This document shows, in pieces, positions 1 to 6,816 of a stretch of DNA of 41,085 bases. A program made the position numbers and the translations under genes. The notes under the pieces are model-generated. The model saw nothing but the letters and a program-made list of their open reading frames with translations, was not told where the DNA came from and did not search any database. The number at the start of each line of letters is the position of its first letter. Within the stretch, counting starts at the first letter, position 1. Source of the DNA: Pseudomonadota bacterium. GTDB taxonomy: Bacteria; Pseudomonadota; Alphaproteobacteria; UBA2136; UBA6156. The stretch is taken from contig RFNJ01000096.1 in NCBI GenBank assembly GCA_009927255.1, positions 1 to 41,085 on the forward strand, given 5' to 3'.

Positions 1-2
1 TG

Positions 3-617
3 TTGGGCCGAGACCCCGGCGTCACCTTGGCCGCCCACGATTACTTGGTGAACGTCTCCGGCGTGCTTAAGTCAGCGGGCCTCATCGAAGAACAAAAGTT
101 CCAAGTTTTGGCCACTTCCGCCAGCCGCGATGGCCTCACCGGCCTCTACGACAAATCCACTTTCGCCCGCCTGCTCTCCGATGAACTGGCCCGCCAAGCT
201 CGTTTCGGCCGTCCGGTCACGCTGGTGTTGGTGGATATCGACCACTTTAAAAAACTGAACGACACCTTCGGCCACGCTGATGGCGACGTGGTGCTTGCCC
301 AAGTGGCCCAACTCATCGCCGCCCAAGCCCGCAGTACCGATAGCTGCGGGCGGTTTGGTGGCGAAGAATTCGGCGTCATTTTGCCCGAAGTAGACGCCCA
401 AGCAGGGAATTTATTGGCCGAACGGATCCGCGCCAACGTGGAAAGATATTTCACCACCACGCCCTACAAAGTCACCGTCAGCATTGGTGTTGCCAACGGC
501 ACACCGGGAGTCAAGGCCGAAGACCTCGTCCGCGCCGCCGACGCCGCGCTGTATCAAGCCAAACACCAAGGCCGCAACCGCGTTTGTTTAGCCACCGAAA
601 TCGTCACCACGATTTAA
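3..617 (+). CDS. Diguanylate cyclase, GGDEF domain (C-terminal part; 5' end outside window)
   Basis: This is the C-terminal part of an enzyme that makes cyclic di-GMP from two GTP. The frame is open to the window edge and the first possible start is a TTG, so the true start and any sensor domain lie upstream. Counting from that TTG, the domain opens with DGLTGLYD at 43-50, has the metal-binding DIDHFKKLND near 78-87, and carries the active-site motif GGEEF at 119-123. An RxxD inhibitory site (R110, D113) lies exactly five residues before GGEEF, which in this family means product feedback inhibition. The catalytic residues look intact, so the cyclase is probably active. No terminator follows it directly; a promoter for a separate transcript begins five bases after the stop codon. 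Confidence 0.9.
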   Translation: MGRDPGVTLAAHDYLVNVSGVLKSAGLIEEQKFQVLATSASRDGLTGLYDKSTFARLLSDELARQARFGRPVTLVLVDIDHFKKLNDTFGHADGDVVLAQVAQLIAAQARSTDSCGRFGGEEFGVILPEVDAQAGNLLAERIRANVERYFTTTPYKVTVSIGVANGTPGVKAEDLVRAADAALYQAKHQGRNRVCLATEIVTTI

Positions 618-621
618 GGTA

Positions 622-650
622 TTGACAATTCAACCTGTTCGCCATATTTA
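622..650 (+). promoter_or_regulatory. Sigma70-type promoter of the candidate small RNA
   Basis: A perfect -35 hexamer TTGACA (622-627) is followed after 17 bases by TATTTA (645-650), a good -10. The expected start is near 657. No open reading frame on this strand follows within the intergenic region, so the promoter appears to serve an untranslated transcript. Confidence 0.6.
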
Positions 651-656
651 GGCTAC

Positions 657-878
657 TCATTACTTAACACGCCGCATCATAAATTAGCCCATTTCCCAGT
701 TCCCCAGCTACCAGTGATGGGCTGACGGAGGAGTCGGAAAGCCCCTTAATAGCTGCTAACTGCGGGCCATCACTGGTTGGCGCTTCCCCCGCAAGCAGCA
801 GCTTTCCCCACAATGGTTACAGAGGGTGCAAACTCTGCAACCACCCCCCACAGCGCACAGCTGTGGGGGCTCTTTCAT
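657..878 (+). ncRNA. Candidate small structured RNA (family not recognised)
   Basis: The gap between the cyclase gene and recJ holds a promoter, three clear hairpins and a terminator-like end, all on the forward strand. Hairpin 1 is a long-range pairing of CCAGTGATGG (711-720) with CCATCACTGG (767-776), enclosing a smaller GGGCT/AGCCC stem. Hairpin 2 is GGTTaCAGAG (815-824) with CTCTGcAACC (833-842). Hairpin 3 is the terminator-like stem at 845-869. The implied transcript is about 220 nt. I compared it by memory with 6S RNA, SRP RNA, tmRNA, RNase P RNA and common riboswitches and found no convincing match. It is not a leader of recJ, which is convergent. It could be a regulatory RNA or a highly diverged housekeeping RNA. 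Confidence 0.5.
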
Positions 879-880
879 TT
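845..880 (+). terminator. Terminator-like hairpin of the candidate small RNA
   Basis: CCCCCACAGC (845-854) and GCTGTGGGGG (860-869) form a perfect 10-bp stem with a 5-base loop, followed by CTCTTTCATTT. The T-run is interrupted but lies on the forward side only, so the hairpin suits the small RNA better than the convergent recJ. It ends next to the recJ stop codon. Confidence 0.55.
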
Positions 881-2699
881 ACACCACCGCATCCTTCACC
901 TGCACATCCAACAACGCCTTGCCATTAAACACCCGCGGCCGCAGCGTTGCCGCCAAAGTTAGCGCCCGCCCACCCGATTGCCCCAGCACCGCCCCCAGCG
1001 GCGTATTCATCGCCCCAAAGCAAATCGCATCCACCCCACCACCACCCACACCGGCCAGCCGCAGGCGCAAGTGTTCTTGGGTCGCCCCCACCGGCTTGGC
1101 ATGCACAATCCGCGCTTGCTCCAAGGCCAAAACTGGCTCGGGATTACCATTGCCAAACGGCCCCAACTGCTGCAGCGCCTGCCCCATGTCCGGCGTCAAG
1201 TTCGCCACACTCGCCCGCGCCGCAATCCCCAACTGCGGCGCCAACCGCACCGCCAGCGGAATATCCGCCATAGTACTATCTTGGGCCAACTGTGCCGCCA
1301 AAGCCTGCGCCAACAATCGCCCAAACGCCGCCAAGTTGGCAGGCTGTAAGGTAATCCCCGCCGCCATCGCATGCCCGCCACCACTCAGCAGCACATCGCC
1401 GCACGCCCGCACTGCCGCACCCAAATCCAGGCCAACCACACTGCGTCCCGACCCCTTCAACACTCCATGCTCATCCACCCCCAGCACAAAGGTCGGGCGG
1501 TTAAACCGCTCCTTCACCCGCGCCGCCACAATCCCTGCCACCCCGGGGTGCCAGCCTTGGCCATGCAGCACCAGCGCCAATGTTGCATCGGTAAATTGCC
1601 CTTCGGCTTGCGCCAATGCCTCGCGCAAAACCTCTTTCTCAATCGCCTGCCGCTGGGTGTTTAATTCCTGAAGCCGCTGAGCGAAAACCAACGCCTGCGC
1701 ATCATCATCAGTCAGCAATAAATCCATTGCGCTGCGCGCACTCTCCACCCGCCCCGCCGCATTCAGCCGTGGCGCCAAGCCAAAGGCCAGACCGATGGCG
1801 CTCACATCATCCCGCACCCCCGCTACGCTGGCCAACGCCGCCAAGCCGCGATGCTGCCACGTCGCCAACTGCTGTAAACCTTTGGCCACCAGCACGCGGT
1901 TATAGTCCACCAACGGCATCACATCCGCCACCGTGGCCAGCGCCACCATTCCCAGCAACGGGGTGAGTGAAGGCTCTACCCGCTCCTTAAAAAACCCACT
2001 CTCGCGCAAATGCCGATTCAGCGCCATCAGCACATAAAAAATCACCCCGCTGGCACACAGGTTCTGTAACGGGCTGGCACAGTCGGCACGCTGCGGATTC
2101 ACAATCGCCAACGCCGGCGGCAAGCTCGCCCCCGGCTGGTGGTGGTCGGTCACAATCACTTCCATCCCCAAGGCTTGGGCTTCAGCCAAAGCTTCATGCG
2201 CGGTGGTGCCGGTATCTACCGTTACCAGCAGCCGCACGCCTTGCCCATGCAATACGCGCATGGCGGCTGGGTTGGGCCCATACCCCTCACTCAACCGCTC
2301 CGGAATATAAACAATCGGCTCCGCCCCAAATCCACGCAAATACCGCACCAAAATCGCACACGCACAGGTGCCATCCACATCATAATCACCAAAAATCCCC
2401 ACCACTTCACGCGCCACAATCGCCTGCGCCAAGCGTCGCACCGCCACATCAAGGTCTTTCAGCGTAAACGGCGGAGGCAATTGCTCCAACCGCGGGTTCA
2501 AAAACACCGTCGCTCGCTCCGCCAAACCAAACCCCCGCGCCGCCAAAATCTGGGCAATCAACGGCGACATCCCCGTGCTCTGCGCCAAAGCCGCCGCCTG
2601 CCGAGAATTCCCCTCCGCCCAAACCCACCGCTGCCCAAGCACTGAAAGCTTATCCCCGCCCAAAGGCGCCAAAACCGCTGCCGCATTGCCCATATTCAT
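879..2699 (-). CDS. recJ: Single-stranded-DNA-specific exonuclease RecJ
   Basis: RecJ degrades single-stranded DNA 5' to 3' in recombination (RecFOR pathway) and mismatch repair, using two metal ions. The 606 residues match the usual RecJ length. DHH-phosphoesterase motifs are in order: DYDVDG at 105-110, VDTGTT near 161-166, and the name-giving DHH at 185-187. Downstream are RLNAAGR (311-317), HPGVAGIVAAR (384-394) and the DHHA1 motif GGGH (440-443), followed by the C-terminal OB-fold region with GNGNPEP. The start is the ATG at 2697-2699; a second ATG two codons later is also possible. The gene stands alone between a convergent small-RNA candidate and the terminator of the phasin gene, so it probably has its own promoter. 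Confidence 0.95.
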   Translation of the reverse strand: MNMGNAAAVLAPLGGDKLSVLGQRWVWAEGNSRQAAALAQSTGMSPLIAQILAARGFGLAERATVFLNPRLEQLPPPFTLKDLDVAVRRLAQAIVAREVVGIFGDYDVDGTCACAILVRYLRGFGAEPIVYIPERLSEGYGPNPAAMRVLHGQGVRLLVTVDTGTTAHEALAEAQALGMEVIVTDHHQPGASLPPALAIVNPQRADCASPLQNLCASGVIFYVLMALNRHLRESGFFKERVEPSLTPLLGMVALATVADVMPLVDYNRVLVAKGLQQLATWQHRGLAALASVAGVRDDVSAIGLAFGLAPRLNAAGRVESARSAMDLLLTDDDAQALVFAQRLQELNTQRQAIEKEVLREALAQAEGQFTDATLALVLHGQGWHPGVAGIVAARVKERFNRPTFVLGVDEHGVLKGSGRSVVGLDLGAAVRACGDVLLSGGGHAMAAGITLQPANLAAFGRLLAQALAAQLAQDSTMADIPLAVRLAPQLGIAARASVANLTPDMGQALQQLGPFGNGNPEPVLALEQARIVHAKPVGATQEHLRLRLAGVGGGGVDAICFGAMNTPLGAVLGQSGGRALTLAATLRPRVFNGKALLDVQVKDAVV

Positions 2700-2715
2700 C
2701 CTCTACCCATAGCAC

Positions 2716-2740
2716 AAAAAAGCCGCCTCTAGGGCGGCTT
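2716..2740 (-). terminator. Rho-independent terminator of the phasin-like gene
   Basis: Read on the reverse strand, AAGCCGCC and GGCGGCTT form an 8-bp GC-rich stem with a 5-base loop, followed by a run of six T. It lies just after the phasin-like gene and just before recJ, separating the two same-strand genes. Confidence 0.85.
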
Positions 2741-2762
2741 GGATGCCTATAAAATAAGCAGA

Positions 2763-3251
2763 TTAGGAGCTACGCTTGCTACCTTCTTGGCTACCCTGCT
2801 TGCCCCACTCCATCCCCTGCATCATTTGTTTGCTGATGATGTCACTGCACTGGCTCTGCGCCTTCTGCCAATAGCTGGCCATTTCTTGGGCGCAGCTTTG
2901 GGCTTTTTCGGCAGCTTTTTGGCTCAGTTGGGTTTGCTTTTGCATATATTCTTCCATGCCCTTGGCGCTGCCCAGTTCGCGCATCGCTTCAATGCAATCT
3001 TCCATGGTGCTTTGGGCGTATTTAAACTGCTTTTCGGTGCAGGTGCTGCAAGTGTCGGCAATGGTGGTGCTCACCTTCTTCATAATTTCCATGTTCTGCT
3101 TGCCAGCCTGCATGCTGGCGCTCATTGCGGTGTTCATGTCCCACATTTTCTGCATCGTGGTCTGAAAGTTTTGGGCATAGTTCGCAGGGTCAAACATCTT
3201 GGCAAATTCAGGGTTCATCATGGCAGGATTAAACATGGCAATAGCATCCAT
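2763..3251 (-). CDS. Phasin-family-like protein
   Basis: A 162-residue, almost entirely helical, Met/Gln/Ala-rich protein resembling the phasins that coat polyhydroxyalkanoate granules. The N-terminus has repeated Met-Asn-Pro and Phe-Asp-Pro motifs and a stretch (NYAQNFQTTMQKMWDMNT, about residues 24-41) like the helical core of phasin family 2. Length and low hydrophobicity fit the family. An odd feature is six cysteines, including TCSTC at about 67-71, which phasins usually lack. No PHA synthase gene is in the window, so a role in granule binding is inferred only. The gene is monocistronic, with a promoter at 3273-3300 and a terminator at 2716-2740. Confidence 0.65.
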   Translation of the reverse strand: MDAIAMFNPAMMNPEFAKMFDPANYAQNFQTTMQKMWDMNTAMSASMQAGKQNMEIMKKVSTTIADTCSTCTEKQFKYAQSTMEDCIEAMRELGSAKGMEEYMQKQTQLSQKAAEKAQSCAQEMASYWQKAQSQCSDIISKQMMQGMEWGKQGSQEGSKRSS

Positions 3252-3272
3252 TGGTTGTTCTTATGTCGTCAA

Positions 3273-3300
3273 ATCTTACCCACCCCACACCCATTGTCAA
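3273..3300 (-). promoter_or_regulatory. Promoter of the phasin-like gene
   Basis: On the reverse strand, TTGACA (3300-3295) is followed after 16 bases by TAAGAT (3278-3273). Transcription would start about 15 bases before the phasin start codon. Confidence 0.55.
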
Positions 3301-3379
3301 CCACTTTTTTTCACCGCACCAAAGCCCCTGCTGCCTTTTTATCCCAAATATCACACCAGCCAACCAAACAGCCAAGTAT

Positions 3380-4804
3380 TCACTTCTTATCGGCAGTTAT
3401 CGGCGGGTTCTTAATCCCCGCCGTGGTCACCTTCGGCTTGCTGTTTTTCTCTCTAAATTGCGTTTGTGGTTTCAGGCTTACGGCGCTAATTGCCTTCTCA
3501 ACTTGGTTAATACTCCCCGCATATTGGGCATTGGCTGTCGGTGCCGCCTGCACGTTGTTCATATAAGCCGCATCTTTGCCAGTAAGGGTTGGTGCTGCCC
3601 CATGGCTTTCCTCTTTCCACGCTAGCCCTGCGGTCACAATCCGCTGCCGCCAGGTGTTCTCCACAAAGCGCCGTGGCTTAAACTCTGAGGCAATCCCCTC
3701 CTGCGGCCGCGTCAAAAACGCCAAGATATTCCCCGCCGCCGCAGGGGCATACGTCACCTCGCGCCCTACCCACCCCACCGAATATATAATGTTCGGCTGG
3801 GTGCTCCATGGCCCCAGCGCAGGCAAAAAGTCGGGCGTCACCCACTGGGTATAAGCCGCTACTGCGGGCGCTGGCGCCGGGCCAAAGTGCTGGTAAAGGG
3901 TCGGGAATAATTTCTCCATATGCTGCTTCAAGTTCACCACCAGCGCATCATCCGGCTCGGTTTTGGGGGTGGCTTGGCGCGGCTCCAAAATCGCATCATA
4001 AAACACATCCACATGCCCACCGCGCTGCACAATCAGCATATGCCCTTCCTGCAAACGCGTCACCAGCAGCGGCAAATCAAGCGTGCTGGCAACGTCTGGC
4101 GCCACATCAAAGCCCAAATAGTGCCCCCGCGCAGGCCGCAGCGGCGGCAGCATCGCCGCCGGAACCAACTTCTTCGCCAGCTCCACACTACTTAAAACCA
4201 CATAACTCGGCTCCACCGCACTGCCATCGGCCAGCGTCAAGCGCACACTTGCTGGCCCATGAATGCCCAGCTCCAGCCCCACCACCGCCGCGCTTAACGT
4301 GCCAATACCCCGCTCGGCAATCGCCGTTTGTAAAATCTCCTCCAGATTTGGCACCAGCATCTGCCCGCCTTCATCAAACTTTGCTCCCCGCACCGTGCTA
4401 CCCGCCAACCATTTGCGTAAGTTTTCCGCCAGCATTTCGGTGGGTAAAAAAGTAATTTTCTCCCCCGCCAAAGCATCAATCACCGCCTCATCACGCAGCA
4501 GCTTTTCGCGCCCGGGGCTACTGGCAAGGTCGGCGGTGGGCTTGGGTTGCAGCAAGGCGGGCAAACCAAGCCGCTCACTGGCACTGCGCCACAGGTTAAT
4601 GCTGTGCTGGAAAAGCGACGGCAACCCCCCATCGGCATTAATGGAAACCAGCTCCGGATTCATCGGCAAAATCCCCCGTGCGGGCTGCGGCACCAGCACC
4701 ACCGGCAGCCCTTTATGCTGAATTTCCAGCGCCAGCAACAGCGCCGCAGGCCCATGGCCCACAATCACAATCGGCTTGCTCGCATCCATCTGCACATCGT
4801 CCAT
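3380..4804 (-). CDS. FAD-dependent oxidoreductase, DAO/DadA-like
   Basis: About 474 residues if started at the ATG at 4802-4804; an ATG five codons further in (4789) is equally plausible, and the longest frame (to 4921) would overlap the divergent folD. The N-terminus is a dinucleotide-binding Rossmann fold, PIVIVGHGPAALLLALEI (residues 11-28), with the GxGxxA glycines at 16 and 18. Near the end, SVGWVGREVTYAPAAAGNIL resembles the FAD-closing segment of D-amino-acid-oxidase-like enzymes. The middle contains RGHYLGF and a substrate-domain-like VDVFYDAI region. After the fold comes a ~70-residue Ala/Lys/Thr-rich tail of low complexity. The substrate cannot be told from sequence. It stands alone on this strand and is divergent from folD. 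Confidence 0.6.
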   Translation of the reverse strand: MDDVQMDASKPIVIVGHGPAALLLALEIQHKGLPVVLVPQPARGILPMNPELVSINADGGLPSLFQHSINLWRSASERLGLPALLQPKPTADLASSPGREKLLRDEAVIDALAGEKITFLPTEMLAENLRKWLAGSTVRGAKFDEGGQMLVPNLEEILQTAIAERGIGTLSAAVVGLELGIHGPASVRLTLADGSAVEPSYVVLSSVELAKKLVPAAMLPPLRPARGHYLGFDVAPDVASTLDLPLLVTRLQEGHMLIVQRGGHVDVFYDAILEPRQATPKTEPDDALVVNLKQHMEKLFPTLYQHFGPAPAPAVAAYTQWVTPDFLPALGPWSTQPNIIYSVGWVGREVTYAPAAAGNILAFLTRPQEGIASEFKPRRFVENTWRQRIVTAGLAWKEESHGAAPTLTGKDAAYMNNVQAAPTANAQYAGSINQVEKAISAVSLKPQTQFREKNSKPKVTTAGIKNPPITADKK

Positions 4805-4882
4805 GCCATCAATCTGCCGCCACCTCAGGCGCCAAAGCAAGCACGGCTTGACGTCCCCCGCCACAGCAAGCAAAGTGCCGCG

Positions 4883-5806
4883 ATGCCAAAGCCACACCTG
4901 CCCAACTCCAACCACACCCACATCCTCAGCGGCCTACCGCTGCGCGATGCCCTGTTGGCGCAGGTCAAAGCCCAACTCCAAACCCACCGCCTCACCCCTT
5001 CATTGCATATCATTCAAGTGGGCAACAATCCCGCCAGCACCGCCTACATCACTCGCAAACAAGCTGCCTGCGCCCAAGTCGGCATCACCAGCCAGTTGCA
5101 CCAACTGCCCGAAACCACCGCCGAATCCACCCTCGCCACCACCATCAAAAAACTCCAAACCAGCCACCATCCCACCGCCATCATCATCCAAACCCCATTG
5201 CCCGTCGGCTGGAACACCCCAGCCGCGCTCAACCTCGTCCCCGCCGCACAGGATGCCGACGGCCTCAGCCACAGCAGCATCGCCCTGCGCCAAAACCAAA
5301 GCCCCACCGTGCTGCTGCCCGCCACGCCGCTTGCCGTGCTGCGCCTGCTGGAACATGCGGGCGTGCAATTGGCAGGCACCCCCATCGCCGTCATCGGTAA
5401 AGGCATGGTCGTCGGCGCCCCGCTGCGCCACATGCTCAGCCAAGCCGGCGCCCACGTTATCGGTATCGATAAATCCACCGCTAACCCCGCCCAAAAATGC
5501 CAACAAGCCCAAGTGGTGGTCAGTGCGGCTGGCGTGCCCAACCTCGTCACCGCCGCATGGCTCACCAAGGGCGCCGTTGTCATAGATGTCGGCATCACGC
5601 GCCAAGCCAGCAAACTGGTCGGCGATGCCAATGCAAGTAGCCTCCAAAATCACGCCCGTATCCTCACCCCCGTCCCCGGCGGCGTCGGGCCAGTCACCGT
5701 CGCCAGCATCCTCACCAACGTTGCGGACGCCGCCTTCCAGCAAGCCAACCTCCCCCGCCCACAGTGGCATATCCCCCGCGCCACCATCCCACTGTCCGCA
5801 TATTAA
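4883..5806 (+). CDS. folD: Methylenetetrahydrofolate dehydrogenase / cyclohydrolase FolD (divergent)
   Basis: FolD interconverts 5,10-methylene-THF, methenyl-THF and 10-formyl-THF in one-carbon metabolism. The ATG at 4883 gives 307 residues, close to the family length. The catalytic region is present: VGNNPASTAYITRKQAA (46-62) places Tyr55 and Lys59 where E. coli has Tyr50 and Lys54; QTPLP (103-107) and DADG (124-127) follow; TPVPGGVGPVTVA (262-274) is the classic C-terminal signature. The nucleotide-binding loop is unusual: most FolDs have GRS-x-x-VG-x-P, but here it reads GKGMVVGAP (172-180), and the usual PCTP is PATP. Cofactor preference may differ. The gene is divergent from the FAD oxidoreductase; no strong ribosome-binding site is visible. 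Confidence 0.88.
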   Translation: MPKPHLPNSNHTHILSGLPLRDALLAQVKAQLQTHRLTPSLHIIQVGNNPASTAYITRKQAACAQVGITSQLHQLPETTAESTLATTIKKLQTSHHPTAIIIQTPLPVGWNTPAALNLVPAAQDADGLSHSSIALRQNQSPTVLLPATPLAVLRLLEHAGVQLAGTPIAVIGKGMVVGAPLRHMLSQAGAHVIGIDKSTANPAQKCQQAQVVVSAAGVPNLVTAAWLTKGAVVIDVGITRQASKLVGDANASSLQNHARILTPVPGGVGPVTVASILTNVADAAFQQANLPRPQWHIPRATIPLSAY

Positions 5807-5816
5807 CCACCGCACA

Positions 5817-5845
5817 TTGACGCGCCAAACCCCACCCCCCATAAT
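5817..5845 (+). promoter_or_regulatory. Promoter of the DUF305 gene
   Basis: TTGACG (5817-5822) and CATAAT (5840-5845) are each five of six to consensus and are spaced by 17 bases. The expected start is near 5852, giving a leader of about 40 nt with AGGAG at 5880-5884 before the ATG. Confidence 0.65.
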
Positions 5846-5890
5846 CCCCCCAATAAAAATTAAAAACTCAAAATAAATCAGGAGCCTTCC

Positions 5891-6709
5891 ATGCCCCACA
5901 TCCGCCCTATGTATAGCCTCATCATCGCCCTCACTCTCGCCGCCCCCATTGCCATCGCCCAAGAAACCCCGGTCGTTGAAGACCACAGCGCGCATATGAT
6001 GGCCACCCCCGCCCCCGCCGCCCAAACGTCCTCCACCCAAGCCTTCCTCCAAGCCAACGATAAAATGCACAAAGGCATGAACATCACCTTCACCGGCGAT
6101 GCCGACACCGACTTCATCATGGGCATGATTCCCCACCACCAAGGCGCCATCGACATGGCCAAAGTCGTCATCAAACACGGCAAAGACCCCGAAGTGAAAA
6201 TGCTCGCGAATGACATCATCAAAGCCCAAGATAAAGAAATCCGCTGGATGCAAGACTGGCTCGAACTCCACGGCCCCAAAACCACCACCAGCCCCGCCAC
6301 CACGCCTGCGGCTGCCCAAGCTGCGGTGTTGGATAGCATGGAAAGCCAAATCCAAGCCGCCCAGCAAAAGGTCAACGAAATCGAAAAACGCATCGAAGCC
6401 AAACCCGCAATGCCGATGTTAGAACCAACTCTCGAAACCATGCCAGAAAGCATCGTTCCAGCAACCACAACCCCCACCACCATCTCCCCAACCGTTACCA
6501 ATAAAACCACCAAAGTCACCACCGAAATGATCCAAAAAGATACCGAAAAACTCATGGCCCCCATCGCTGCCGAAGTCGCCACCGAAGCCTCTGCCACCAT
6601 CAAAACCGTGTCCGAAAAACTCGACGAAATCAGCCCCGAAGCTGCCAACTCAGGCATGATGCCCGAAGAAGATCCCACCACCTTCCGCCAACCCGGCATG
6701 TCCTACTGA
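5891..6709 (+). CDS. Secreted DUF305-family protein with long C-terminal extension
   Basis: A 272-residue exported protein. A signal peptide ends near AIAQ (residues 21-24). The His/Met segment EDHSAHMM (30-37) precedes the DUF305 domain, whose signature FIMGMIPHHQGAIDMA lies at 75-90 and whose second helix pair continues to about residue 128. DUF305 is a ferritin-like four-helix family often found near copper genes; His and Met residues are plausible metal ligands, but no function is proven. After the domain comes a ~140-residue Thr/Pro/Ala/Glu-rich tail with helical, coiled-coil-like stretches (SMESQIQAAQQKVNEIEKRI and a second near the end), longer than usual for the family. AGGAG lies 6 bases before the ATG. 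It has its own promoter and is followed by a REP-like element. Confidence 0.8.
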   Translation: MPHIRPMYSLIIALTLAAPIAIAQETPVVEDHSAHMMATPAPAAQTSSTQAFLQANDKMHKGMNITFTGDADTDFIMGMIPHHQGAIDMAKVVIKHGKDPEVKMLANDIIKAQDKEIRWMQDWLELHGPKTTTSPATTPAAAQAAVLDSMESQIQAAQQKVNEIEKRIEAKPAMPMLEPTLETMPESIVPATTTPTTISPTVTNKTTKVTTEMIQKDTEKLMAPIAAEVATEASATIKTVSEKLDEISPEAANSGMMPEEDPTTFRQPGMSY

Positions 6710-6715
6710 TAAAGT

Positions 6716-6757
6716 GACCGCGCAGCGGTCATGCCGGCGAAGGCCGGTATCCACGAA
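6716..6757 (+). repeat. REP-like two-hairpin element
   Basis: Two adjoining hairpins: GACCGC-gca-GCGGTC (6716-6730) and ATGCCGGC-gaag-GCCGGTAT (6731-6750), followed by CCACGA. The same plan (6-bp GAC/GTC hairpin, then a hairpin beginning ATnCC and ending in an ATCCA-type tail) recurs at 16727-16806. The loop GAAG and flanking stem also recur inside rpoB at 17921-17938. This looks like a dispersed palindromic element; it may also help end the DUF305 transcript. Confidence 0.6.
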
Positions 6758-6816
6758 AACAGATTATATGAGTAGCACAACACTCAATAAAATCCTGTAA
6801 AAAAAAAGGGAAAAAC

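Noticed and set aside
657..878. 6S RNA, SRP RNA, tmRNA, RNase P RNA, or a cobalamin, SAM, c-di-GMP or TPP riboswitch as identity of the small RNA
   Set aside because: The conserved sequence cores of these families, as I remember them, are not present; only a covariance search can settle it.
4805..4921. Longer N-terminus for the FAD oxidoreductase
   Set aside because: It would precede the dinucleotide-binding fold by an unrelated Trp/Arg-rich stretch and overlap the divergent folD start.
5000..6367. Long reverse-strand frame of 455 codons over folD and the DUF305 gene
   Set aside because: It is a Gly/Asp/His-rich shadow of two well-supported forward genes, an effect of their C-rich codon bias.
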